Origin: Pseudomonadales bacterium | Lineage (GTDB): Bacteria > Pseudomonadota > Gammaproteobacteria > Pseudomonadales > Azotimanducaceae | Length of the DNA stretch: 54,408 nucleotides | Direction of reading: 5' to 3' | NCBI GenBank assembly: GCA_030749725.1 | Contig: JASMJM010000025.1 | Location: 1 to 54,408 of the forward strand | In this document: positions 16,875 to 24,996 of the stretch, piece by piece | How the letters are laid out: each line of letters starts with the position of its first letter | Position numbering within the stretch: the stretch's first letter is position 1 | The notes under the pieces: generated by a model | The model's input: only the letters and a program-made list of their open reading frames with translations | Database searches by the model: none | Told to the model about the DNA's origin: nothing | Program-made: the position numbers and the translations under genes

Positions 16875-17981
16875 TTAAAGCCATTCCCTAAGCACTTCTT
16901 CATTGTGCTCACCAGGTTGATGGGGGGCGTTGCCGAAGTTGGCATCGATGCCATCCATAATGAATGGTCTGCCTGGAAGAAGTGCCGCGCGCGTGTTTGG
17001 TGCAGTGACTGGTTGGAAAAACCCCCGGTCCTTGAGCTGCGGACACTTAAAGAGTTCATCTACGGTTTGGACCAGTGCAAAGGTAAGATGCAGCTCTTCT
17101 GCTTTGGCAAACCACTCCCTGGAACTTTTCTTGGCAAAGGGGGGCAGTAACAGTCGCAGGTATTCATCCCAGTTCTGCATGCGTCCTTCTGCACTCCGGA
17201 AGCGCTCTTCAGCCAGTCGTGGTTCATCCAGCAGAAGAGCGATACCGTCCATGGCGAGATTGGCAACGGCGCCGGGCGCGCAATAGATGAATCCGTCGGC
17301 GGAGGGTGCCATTCGGAGCGCCTGTTTGACGCGCTGTTCACGTCTGGCGACCTCTCCCTTCAGAAAATATCGACTTACCTGGCCGTGTGTCAGCGCCACC
17401 ATGGCTTCAACTATGGCGAGATCCAGCATCCTTGTTTCCTTCTCCGGATCGATTCGGTGGGCGCGAACCGCTGCCATGATCACCGCTGCGGCAGCCACAC
17501 CCCCGGTCATCGCGGCTGCATAGGGCGGCAGTTGCATGGGCGCTTGATCCGCCTCGCCGGTAATAAACATCATACCGCTGGCCGCCTGCATGATCAGATC
17601 ACAACTCGCCCAATGGCTTCTGGGGCCACTCAGTCCGAAGGCGCTCACTGAACAGACGACCTCTCTGGGCGAGAGCTCATCGAGCGGCAATGCGTTCAAT
17701 CCTGATTCAAACCTTCCCTGGTGAGAAAAATCACCGACTACCACGTCGGCTTGCTGCGCTAACGCCGATACGGTGTCTGCATCCACCCGCACACCACGCT
17801 TACCGTGATTCACATAGGCAAATGCACCACCTTCTCCGCCTCCCCAACGGGAACTCAGTTTGCGCAGAGGATCGCCCTGTTCCGGCTCAACCTTGACCAC
17901 ATCCCAACCCACGTCGCTGAGCAGCTTGGTTGGGTAAGCCGCGCCGACGCCGGTGGCCAGATCCAATGCGCGCTTTCTCAT
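16875..17981 (-). CDS. family III CoA-transferase (CaiB/BaiF), subunit lacking the catalytic Asp
   Basis: 368 residues with the family III layout: RALDLATGVGAAYPTKLLSD near the N-terminus, KVEPEQGDPLR (about 35-45), YVNHGKRGVRVD (about 56-67), and a DLIMQAASGMMFITGE segment. At the position of the nucleophilic Asp (alignment by eye to xxxDxxxGxxxA) the sequence reads AAAMTGGVAAA, with no acidic residue. It overlaps the upstream CoA-transferase by 4 bases (ATGA). The pattern of one complete and one incomplete subunit is known from heteromeric family III enzymes such as benzylsuccinate CoA-transferase, so I read this as the non-catalytic partner. Substrate unknown. Confidence 0.85.
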   Translation of the reverse strand: MRKRALDLATGVGAAYPTKLLSDVGWDVVKVEPEQGDPLRKLSSRWGGGEGGAFAYVNHGKRGVRVDADTVSALAQQADVVVGDFSHQGRFESGLNALPLDELSPREVVCSVSAFGLSGPRSHWASCDLIMQAASGMMFITGEADQAPMQLPPYAAAMTGGVAAAAVIMAAVRAHRIDPEKETRMLDLAIVEAMVALTHGQVSRYFLKGEVARREQRVKQALRMAPSADGFIYCAPGAVANLAMDGIALLLDEPRLAEERFRSAEGRMQNWDEYLRLLLPPFAKKSSREWFAKAEELHLTFALVQTVDELFKCPQLKDRGFFQPVTAPNTRAALLPGRPFIMDGIDANFGNAPHQPGEHNEEVLREWL

Positions 17982-19201
17982 GGTACTCGGTCACGTACGA
18001 GTCGCCAACGACCCTTGTCTGCGTCAACGCGGGATAACTCACCCCTGCTTATGCGCTCGTCGGTGGTCGTATTGCGTGGCGGCGCCCGCTGCGGTTTCAG
18101 TTCACCAATGGTGCCACTCGCCGCGAGCTCGCTGACTTCTGCATCAGAATACCCTGCGATTGATCCGAGCACTTCGCTGTTGTTCGCGCCCGTGTGATGC
18201 GGGAACCGCATGTCCAGTCGCCCGCCTGAGCCCCAGGCTGGTCCGAACTGTGGTATCGGTTCTGCATGGTCATCAAAAAAGCCGAAGTACTGTCGTGACC
18301 AAAGCTGCGCATCAGCCGAAACATCTGCGGCATCCGCCACCGGGCTGGCGGCGATACCAACGGACTGCAGTTTTTCCGCAATCTCTTCGCCGAGTTCCTG
18401 CTTCAGCATCGCCTCCAGGCGCTCCGGCGAATCCAGTGCCAACGCATCTAGAAATGTCTCCAACTGCTCATCCGTTACTGCAATGGCAATGTGACGATCC
18501 TGTCCTCGAGTTTCAAACACCCCGTGAATGGCGTAATTATCGTCCCGATTTCCGCTTCGTTGCGGCAGTGCTCCGCCGAAGGAATATTCGGCAATAGCAG
18601 CACCCACCTGGCATACGCCGGTTTCATAAAGAGAGATGTCGATATGTTGGCCACAGTTGTCGACATCTCTTCGCTCCAGCGCGGCCAGGATGGCAAATAC
18701 CAGATTGAGCCCGCAGATGTTGTCCGCATAGGTGATGGTGCCAGGCCTGCCCGGGGTCATGGCCTGGGGCTCGCCGATCATCAGGTTGTGGCCGGACATG
18801 GCTTCAGCACCGGGGCCATAAAGCGGCCGGTCAGCCCATTGGCCGGTAGAGCCGAAGCCCGTTAGGGAGCAGTAGATGACCGTCTCATTGACGGCCTTTA
18901 CGGAAGCGTAATCGATACCGTACTTGTGCATGACGCGAGGCGTAAAGTTGTGTGCCACCACATCGCAAGCTGCCGCGACCTTGAGGAAAACTTCTGCTCC
19001 TTGGGGGGTGGCGAGATCCAGGCCGAGCATCAGTTTGTCTCTATGCAACGATCCGTCCAACATTGCTCCGGCAGGTCGTTTGTGGGATTGCACACGAATC
19101 ACTTCAGCGCCCAGATCAGCCAGGTGGCGCGTGGCGAAGGGGAGGGCAGCCGCCTGCTCCATGGAGAGAACGCGTATGCCCTGCAGCGGTTGATCCAGCA
19201 T
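17978..19201 (-). CDS. family III CoA-transferase (CaiB/BaiF), probable catalytic subunit
   Basis: 407 residues. Family features include IRVLSMEQAAALPFATRHLAD at the start, ADLGAEVIRVQ (about 29-39), LDLATPQGAEVFLKVA (about 61-76) and the key segment TITYADNICGLNLVFAILAAL, in which the Asp (near residue 172) sits where the nucleophilic Asp forms the aspartyl-CoA anhydride in formyl-CoA transferase. It is coupled by a 4-base overlap to a second CoA-transferase that lacks this residue, and then to a MaoC-like hydratase. Together they would activate an organic acid by moving CoA from a donor thioester and then act on the double bond or hydroxyl. Confidence 0.85.
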   Translation of the reverse strand: MLDQPLQGIRVLSMEQAAALPFATRHLADLGAEVIRVQSHKRPAGAMLDGSLHRDKLMLGLDLATPQGAEVFLKVAAACDVVAHNFTPRVMHKYGIDYASVKAVNETVIYCSLTGFGSTGQWADRPLYGPGAEAMSGHNLMIGEPQAMTPGRPGTITYADNICGLNLVFAILAALERRDVDNCGQHIDISLYETGVCQVGAAIAEYSFGGALPQRSGNRDDNYAIHGVFETRGQDRHIAIAVTDEQLETFLDALALDSPERLEAMLKQELGEEIAEKLQSVGIAASPVADAADVSADAQLWSRQYFGFFDDHAEPIPQFGPAWGSGGRLDMRFPHHTGANNSEVLGSIAGYSDAEVSELAASGTIGELKPQRAPPRNTTTDERISRGELSRVDADKGRWRLVRDRVP

Positions 19202-19234
19202 GGGGTGGCGTGTTCCTGTGGTTGTGGCGGGAGA

Positions 19235-20359
19235 CTACTTTGGCGCAGGTGGGATAGCGCTGTCATCGGCTGCTTGGGAACTAACGGCGGCCGCAGCGAT
19301 CAACGCATGCGTTCTGGCTTGGGCGTTTTGTCGAATATTCATGTGGAAGAGGGCGTAATCGAAGATGTGATAGTTGTTGGGTCCCAGCATCGTATTGATG
19401 TAATCCTCTATGGGATTGGATATCTGCAGTTGGCCGTTTACGCACTGGCCGTCAGCCACGGCGATATCCAGGTCGGGAGGTTCGTTGCCATCATTTCTGA
19501 ACAGTACGCCACCTTGATTATGGGAGTGGTCGACATAGGCATCGTTGGCCTGCCAGCTCAAAGGATTAACGCAGATGGAATCGCCGTAGCCCAGGCCTCC
19601 GGTTGACTGCTTACCCACCGTGTTCCAAGTAAGCTGGCACCGGATCTGCAAAGGGGCATTGCAGACCGGGATATCCGGGGTCTTCTGCAGGTGTTCGTCA
19701 ACCATGGGCCCCCCAACCAGGTATGCGCCAATCAGTTTATCTAACAGGGGTTTTCCGCTGACGTAGTCCTCCAGCAGACGTACTCCGTGGAAGGACCCCT
19801 GACTGTGGGATGCCAGGATGAATGGGCGGTCATGGTTGTAGTGCTCAAGAAAGTACTCGAATGCCACTTTGACATCGCCATAGGCAAGCTCTAAGGCCTG
19901 CTTACCATCCCCCTTCTGGTCCATAAAGGAAAACAGCGTCGCCTGTCGGTAACGGGGTGCATAGATCTTGCAGCAGGAGTTGAACACGCTGGCTTGTCCG
20001 CGCAATACACCGCTATCGGTGATCTGGTTAGCCGTTGCATCCTGCAATGGCTGATTCCATGAATTGCCGGAGTAGTAGGTGGTGGGATGAATGAAAAACA
20101 CGTCTGCGGGGGCGTTGGCCTGCTCGTCGGTTACCGCAGCATTGGGTAGAACGTCGGCCTTGTCGGCCCTTCCCGGCAATGCGGCCCAGGTGTCCTGCCG
20201 GCTGTAATCAGGTGATGCTGGCGGCTTGGTGTCGGCAAATCTGTCCGCAGGCTCCAGCAGATAGGACATATAAAGCTGCGTCAGATTGCTGCGAAATAGG
20301 AAGCCCAGACCGGCAATGACTAAGATGCTGACCAATAGGATGACGATGACTCTGGTCAT
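19235..20359 (-). CDS. DUF3089 family alpha/beta hydrolase-like protein
   Basis: 374 residues. The N-terminus has one hydrophobic segment (about residues 4-22, VIVILLVSILVIAGLGFLF), either an uncleaved membrane anchor or a signal for export. The family marker is DVFFIHPTTYYSGNSWNQPL (about 87-106), and a serine nucleophile elbow appears as ASHSQGSFHG near residue 180. DUF3089 proteins resemble lipases/esterases; the true substrate is not known. It lies 33 bases upstream of the CoA-transferase pair on the same strand, so ester hydrolysis may provide the acid used by that operon; this is inference. Confidence 0.8.
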   Translation of the reverse strand: MTRVIVILLVSILVIAGLGFLFRSNLTQLYMSYLLEPADRFADTKPPASPDYSRQDTWAALPGRADKADVLPNAAVTDEQANAPADVFFIHPTTYYSGNSWNQPLQDATANQITDSGVLRGQASVFNSCCKIYAPRYRQATLFSFMDQKGDGKQALELAYGDVKVAFEYFLEHYNHDRPFILASHSQGSFHGVRLLEDYVSGKPLLDKLIGAYLVGGPMVDEHLQKTPDIPVCNAPLQIRCQLTWNTVGKQSTGGLGYGDSICVNPLSWQANDAYVDHSHNQGGVLFRNDGNEPPDLDIAVADGQCVNGQLQISNPIEDYINTMLGPNNYHIFDYALFHMNIRQNAQARTHALIAAAAVSSQAADDSAIPPAPK

Positions 20360-20414
20360 GGCTGACTCGCTCGCTCAGTTGCCGGGATGATAACAGTATT
20401 TCACAACAAACCCA

Positions 20415-21287
20415 TCAGGCGTTGTCCGCCCCCTTACGACGGTGGCGGCTGCTCTCTTCGGCCACCCTGTCCGGGTCCGCGTCAAACTCCAGCCGGTGCT
20501 CGCCGGATAACACCTGAAAGTGCTTACCCTTGGCACGCCCGATCAGCGTCAGATCGGCCTGACGAGCCAACTCCACCCCCCAGGCGGTAAAGCCAGAGCG
20601 GGACAGCAATATGGGTATGCCCATCTGCACCGTTTTTATCACCATCTCGCTTGTCAACCGGCCGGTCGTAAAAAAGATCTTGTCGTCGGCAGCGATATCA
20701 TTGAGATACATGTGCCCGGCAATCTTGTCGACGGCATTGTGCCGTCCTACGTCTTCCATATATATCAACGGTGTGTCCTCGTGACACAGCACACAGCCGT
20801 GAATGCCGCCGGCCTTGAGATAAAGGCTCGGCTGGTGATTGATTTTGTAAAACAGATTGTACAGCCAGGAAGTTTTGAGCACTGCGTCCTGCGCCAGGCT
20901 CACCGTATCGAACTTTTCCATGATATCGCCAAAAACCGTGCCCTGAGCACACCCGGAAGTGCGAATCTTGCGTTGCAGCTTTTCCTCATAGCTGGCCTGT
21001 CCGGTGGTGCGCACCACCACCGTGGCGATATCGGCATGGAATTCGATGTCGGTGATTTCATCCTCCGGCTGCAGCATGTTCTGGTTGAGCAGAAAGCCAA
21101 CTGCCAGCTCTTTGGAATGATCTCCAACGGTCATCATGGTGACGACCTCTGTTCCGTTGAGCCACAGCGTCAGGGGTCGCTCCTCGACCACATCGACCTC
21201 GATCTCGTTGCCCAACTGGTCACGCCCAGCCAGTCTCCGGGAAAAGCGGCTATCGTCAACGTCCGGAGAGATCTCAAATTCACGCAT
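20415..21287 (-). CDS. fdhD: formate dehydrogenase accessory sulfurtransferase FdhD
   Basis: 290 residues matching FdhD in length and layout: LTLWLNGTEVVTMMTVGDHSKELAVGF type N-terminus (about 40-66), TSGCAQGTVFGD near residue 117, VGRHNAVDKIAGH (about 181-193) and FTTGRLTSEMVIKT (about 205-218). FdhD carries sulfur from a cysteine desulfurase to the molybdenum cofactor of formate dehydrogenase. The loop that in E. coli FdhD holds a CxxC pair here has only one Cys (GCAQG). Not in the formate dehydrogenase operon itself, which lies about 3.7 kb away on the same strand, but surely serves it. Confidence 0.93.
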   Translation of the reverse strand: MREFEISPDVDDSRFSRRLAGRDQLGNEIEVDVVEERPLTLWLNGTEVVTMMTVGDHSKELAVGFLLNQNMLQPEDEITDIEFHADIATVVVRTTGQASYEEKLQRKIRTSGCAQGTVFGDIMEKFDTVSLAQDAVLKTSWLYNLFYKINHQPSLYLKAGGIHGCVLCHEDTPLIYMEDVGRHNAVDKIAGHMYLNDIAADDKIFFTTGRLTSEMVIKTVQMGIPILLSRSGFTAWGVELARQADLTLIGRAKGKHFQVLSGEHRLEFDADPDRVAEESSRHRRKGADNA

Positions 21288-21446
21288 GTAATCGGGTCCT
21301 GGTGTTGCCGGTTAATGCCGGCCAATGCCCATCGCATCGACTGGCGCTAAGATAGAAGTGGAAAACACTGACAGCTATATACCCGCTCTAGACGCACTTT
21401 TCAAATGTTGTTGGCTCGCTATACCCCCAAGACCATAGGGGCTTTG

Positions 21447-22226
21447 CTACAAGCTGTTCCATGTGTCTCTGATGTGATTGACACTGAATTCCAGGTCGTC
21501 CCTGCCGCCCGCCAAGGGCTCCAGGGAAACCCAGCCGTCATAGTCGTTGTTCTTTAGAATGCCCAGAACGCTCTTGAAGTCTACGTCGCCCTTGCCGATA
21601 ACGATGCCGTGTCTGTTGTTGAGGAGTTCGCTGCAGTGGGTATGTACGACACGATCCTTAACCAGTTCTGTCAATTCGACGATGTTCTCGCTGCCGACAT
21701 TGGCCGTATCCAGATTGACCTTCAGACGATCGTCTCCAACCAACTCGAGAATCTTCATGAAATCCGGAACGTTTGTACCGATTCCCCAATGGTCTTCAAA
21801 TGCAAGCCTTACGCCTTTCTCTTCAGCATAGTCAAGACATGCACTTATGCCGTCAGCGATGGATTGAAGAACGACGTCTAACTCCAGGTCCTTGCTGCCG
21901 TGACCGGAGACAACACGTACGATGTCCGTCCCGAATATCAGCGCTCCGTCGACAGCTTTCTTGATGCGTGCAACACCCACCTCCCTGTCTGCGGGGTTGC
22001 AGAGGTGCGGTTCGGCAGTGAACATTGAGGCCTCCAGTCCTTTCTCGTGTACGTAGTCAGCCAGCTTTGCCATGCCGGATTCGTCCCGATCGGTGACAAA
22101 ATTCTCATAGATTTCCGTTCCGTCCAGACCGAAATCCACTGCCATGTCTATCCAGTCTTCATAGGTCATGGTCTTGTCGCGCGCGAGTTCTCTACCAAAA
22201 TTGAGGGGAATACAACTGAATTTCAT
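21447..22226 (-). CDS. sugar phosphate isomerase/epimerase family (TIM barrel) protein
   Basis: 259 residues of the AP endonuclease 2-like TIM barrel family. Signature stretches are the N-terminal MKFSCIPLNFGREL, DGTEIYENFV near residue 35, VRLAFEDHWGIGTN (about 139-152, Glu and His metal ligands), KVNLDTANVG (about 172-181, with the Asp ligand) and the C-terminal YDGWVSLEPLAGG (about 232-244, Glu ligand). Members isomerise or epimerise sugars, hydroxypyruvate or inositol derivatives with a divalent metal. A strong CAGGAGGACGTT ribosome binding site precedes the ATG. It stands alone, divergent from the hemerythrin gene, so its pathway is not evident. Confidence 0.85.
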   Translation of the reverse strand: MKFSCIPLNFGRELARDKTMTYEDWIDMAVDFGLDGTEIYENFVTDRDESGMAKLADYVHEKGLEASMFTAEPHLCNPADREVGVARIKKAVDGALIFGTDIVRVVSGHGSKDLELDVVLQSIADGISACLDYAEEKGVRLAFEDHWGIGTNVPDFMKILELVGDDRLKVNLDTANVGSENIVELTELVKDRVVHTHCSELLNNRHGIVIGKGDVDFKSVLGILKNNDYDGWVSLEPLAGGRDDLEFSVNHIRDTWNSL

Positions 22227-22485
22227 AACGTCCTCCTGATCGTATGGTCGTATTCAATAAAACACGTTTTTTTCAGGGTGTCAAAACTAAAAGGTCCGTA
22301 GGCTGGGGCGACACAACCGTTGTGTTGCGTGACGTGATATATTGACGTACGGATGCTGCATCGAGGTGCGCACTTCCACTATAATCGAGGTGTGCTGGCT
22401 GCAGCCAACGGGAATCTAATGTAGCGGGTTGTTGCAGCCGGTCAACTCGTTCACATACCCTTTAACAGTTTCTAAGGAACGCGAA
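22227..22485. promoter_or_regulatory. divergent control region with palindrome and -10 element
   Basis: 259 bases between the isomerase gene (-) and the hemerythrin gene (+). It holds a perfect 15-base palindrome ACACAACCGTTGTGT (22311-22325), a plausible operator, and a perfect -10 hexamer TATAAT at 22380-22385 facing the hemerythrin gene; the matching -35 is weak. No gene seen. Confidence 0.35.
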
Positions 22486-22920
22486 GTGACCAACCTGGTA
22501 GAGTATATGCTTGCTGAGCATGAGTATTGTAATGACCTGTTCTGTGATGGTGAGAATCTCGCCACTGAATCGAAGTGGTCAGAGCTGAAATCTGTCTTTG
22601 AGAAATTTGTCATGGAAACAGAGAAACACTTCGCTAAGGAAGAGAAGGTGCTTTTTCCCCACGCCGAACAATCCATGGGAAGCGACGCGGGCCCAACAGC
22701 GGTGATGCGAATGGAGCATGAGCAGATGCGAGCACTGATCGGGAACCTGAAACCACTGATTGAAAAAGAAAACAAGGAAGGCTTTCTCGGTGAAACTGAA
22801 ACGCTGCTTGTTCTGATGCAACAGCATAATATGAAAGAAGAACAGATCTTATATCCCATGATAGATCGAATGGTTGGGGCCAATCTGGCAGCAGTGATCG
22901 ATGCGATGGAAGCGCTTTAG
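22486..22920 (+). CDS. hemerythrin HHE-domain protein
   Basis: 144 residues from a GTG at 22486, chosen because AAGGAA lies 7 bases upstream; the open frame extends further 5'. A four-helix bundle with di-iron ligand pattern is clear: LAEHEYCNDLF (His near residue 11), KHFAKEEKVLFPHAE (about 46-60), RMEHEQMRALI (about 76-86) and QQHNMKEEQILYPMID (about 112-127). Hemerythrin-like proteins bind O2, NO or superoxide, or repair iron centres. The next gene, 63 bases on, encodes a multi-span membrane protein, and formate dehydrogenase genes are close by, so a role in NO or oxygen protection is reasonable. Confidence 0.88.
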   Translation: MTNLVEYMLAEHEYCNDLFCDGENLATESKWSELKSVFEKFVMETEKHFAKEEKVLFPHAEQSMGSDAGPTAVMRMEHEQMRALIGNLKPLIEKENKEGFLGETETLLVLMQQHNMKEEQILYPMIDRMVGANLAAVIDAMEAL

Positions 22921-22983
22921 TCGTTATTGTCTGCTTTCATGTCTCAAAGTGAGACAGCATTCATTCAGTTGATGGGATAACCG

Positions 22984-24291
22984 ATGGATCAACCTGCACT
23001 TTCTCTCGAACAGACGCCACCTTTGTCCGTACCGCTCATTTTCATGTTGAGCGCACCTTTTCTTGCGGCATTGGCTGGGATAACAGCGTTTGTCTATCCC
23101 GAGTCGTTTGATGAACGCTGGAGTCCAGCCATGCTGGCGATTACTCACCTGCTGACGGTGGGCTTCATAGGGATGGTCATAGTGGGAGCTCTTCAGCAGT
23201 TGTTCCCGGTATTGGTTGGGGTCAGATTGTCCCATCCTGTTTTCTTCAGTAGGCTGATATACGGTGGCCTGGTCATGGGCGTACTGTCTCTATGCGGTGG
23301 ATTTCTTATGGTTCAGCCCAAAGTTATCGGCTTTGGGGGGGCAATACTGGGGCTGTCCTTTTTGTGCCTGCTCGTTAGATTGGGTTCGGCGGTTTTCAAA
23401 TCCAAGGCGATCGCCAACGTAACAAAGGGGATGAAACTGGCGCTGGTTGGTATGTTGCTAACGATTGCATTAGGTCTGTATCTGGCGGCCGCATACACTT
23501 CGTCTGATATTCCGCTGCATCGATTCATGACCGAATTACACTTCCAATGGGGTATTCTGGGATGGGCCGGAATGTTGATCATCACAGTCTCCTACCAGGT
23601 TGTACCGATGTTTCAGGTTACACCGAAATATCCTCAGAAGATGATCACATGGCTGGGTCCGTCGATCTTTGTCAGTCTAATCATGATCACTGCAACCAGG
23701 TTCTGGTTTTTTCTCTCCGGTGATGTTGCCACCTATGAGATTTCAGCTCTTGAGCTTGTGCTTTTTTGTGGCTATTCGTTCTATGCCATAGTGACGATGC
23801 GACTGCAACTTCAGCGACGCAGAAAGGTACCGGACATCACCCTTGCATATTGGCGCTTTGGTCTGTCCTGCCTGCTTGCTGCTGCACTGATCTGGTCTTT
23901 GGTGAAAGGGACGCTAATCGACCATCAGCAACTCGAGTTGGCGCTGGGTGTGCTTATAATTGTCGGTTTCATCATGTCGTTGATCACGGGCATGTTGTAC
24001 AAGATCATTCCATTTCTGGTTTGGCTGCACTTGACCAATTCGATCGACATGAGCGCTCGTTGGGAGCTGAAGATTCCGAACATGAAAGAGATCATTCCGG
24101 ACAGGCACGCTCGAAATCAGTTTAGATTACACTTGCTTGCCGTCAGTCTGATTCTGATATCGTTGCTGGTGAAATGGCTCGTACCGTTCGCTGCAGGTGT
24201 ATTCATGGCATCGAACCTCTACCTCGCTTTCAACCTGGTGCGCGGAGCGCTTATGTACGGGCACACGCTGCAACAGGCACAACCGGCTTGA
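22984..24291 (+). CDS. polytopic membrane protein (about 12 helices), NnrS/oxidase-subunit-like
   Basis: 435 residues, almost entirely hydrophobic helices separated by short loops, about twelve in number. Conserved-looking His residues in helices (AITHLLTVGFIG near residue 53, ELHFQWGILGW near 186, WLHLTN near 350) resemble the heme or metal positions of the NnrS and heme-copper oxidase subunit I superfamily. It follows a hemerythrin gene on the same strand, which fits a function in NO or oxygen chemistry. No named subfamily can be assigned from sequence alone. The last segment overlaps no other gene; the flavodoxin-like gene converges from the other strand. Confidence 0.75.
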   Translation: MDQPALSLEQTPPLSVPLIFMLSAPFLAALAGITAFVYPESFDERWSPAMLAITHLLTVGFIGMVIVGALQQLFPVLVGVRLSHPVFFSRLIYGGLVMGVLSLCGGFLMVQPKVIGFGGAILGLSFLCLLVRLGSAVFKSKAIANVTKGMKLALVGMLLTIALGLYLAAAYTSSDIPLHRFMTELHFQWGILGWAGMLIITVSYQVVPMFQVTPKYPQKMITWLGPSIFVSLIMITATRFWFFLSGDVATYEISALELVLFCGYSFYAIVTMRLQLQRRRKVPDITLAYWRFGLSCLLAAALIWSLVKGTLIDHQQLELALGVLIIVGFIMSLITGMLYKIIPFLVWLHLTNSIDMSARWELKIPNMKEIIPDRHARNQFRLHLLAVSLILISLLVKWLVPFAAGVFMASNLYLAFNLVRGALMYGHTLQQAQPA

Positions 24292-24332
24292 ACTTGCGCC
24301 TCAAGTTAACTGGCCATCCAGTGGTTGTCGAT

Positions 24333-24923
24333 TCAGTGCGTATGCGTGCCGAAGCCATGGAAGTTGCGCCCGAATCCTTTCGGGTATTGGAATCCCTTTT
24401 CCGCGATTTGCACCATCTCTCTGCCAAGATTGTGGGCAGCCTTCATTCCCTGCTCCATCTTGCGCACCTCACCTTTGGAAGTGGCGTATACGGCAACGAG
24501 GTTCGCCGGGAGCATCTTCTTGACGACCATATTGAAGTACAGGTCTTTGATCGGGTCGATGCTGCCGAGGCTGCCAGCGACGACGACCACCCCACCGACC
24601 TTGTTGGCAAGCCTCAAGTGGGACGTCCGGTCCATTATGACTTTGGCCTGGCCCGTCATGGAGTAGATGTAAACCGGCGTGCCGAAAATGATGCCATCGG
24701 CCGCCAGCATCTTCTCACTGAGTGACTGCATGTCGTCTTCGATGTGGCACCGCCCTTCTCTCAGGCAGACCCAGCAGCCATCGCATGGTTGGATGTCCTT
24801 GCCAAATACGCTGAAGAACTCGGTCTCGGCTCCTTCTTCCTGAGCGCCATCGAGAGCGTGTTGCAGCAGGATGCTGGTGTTACCGGCATCACGGGGACTG
24901 CATGAAAGTCCTAGTATCATCAT
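24333..24923 (-). CDS. flavodoxin-like NADPH-dependent FMN reductase / iron-sulfur flavoprotein
   Basis: 196 residues. The opening MMILGLSCSPRDAGNTSILL is the FMN phosphate-binding loop of the NADPH-dependent FMN reductase family, followed by CDGCWVCLREGRC (about 49-61, spacing C-x2-C-x2-C-x5-C), the compact cysteine motif of archaeal-type iron-sulfur flavoproteins, and by GIIFGTPVYIYSMTGQAK (about 76-93) at the flavin site. Cytoplasmic. A ribosome binding site AAGGAGAAGA precedes the ATG, and the gene lies 73 bases downstream of the formate dehydrogenase catalytic subunit, so it may be an electron acceptor or helper of that enzyme. Confidence 0.85.
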   Translation of the reverse strand: MMILGLSCSPRDAGNTSILLQHALDGAQEEGAETEFFSVFGKDIQPCDGCWVCLREGRCHIEDDMQSLSEKMLAADGIIFGTPVYIYSMTGQAKVIMDRTSHLRLANKVGGVVVVAGSLGSIDPIKDLYFNMVVKKMLPANLVAVYATSKGEVRKMEQGMKAAHNLGREMVQIAEKGFQYPKGFGRNFHGFGTHTH

Positions 24924-24996
24924 TTCCCATCTTCTCCTTCAGTGGGCGGCTGTGCCTGTCTAATCGAGATTTCATCGAGATTCTCAATACTGACTT

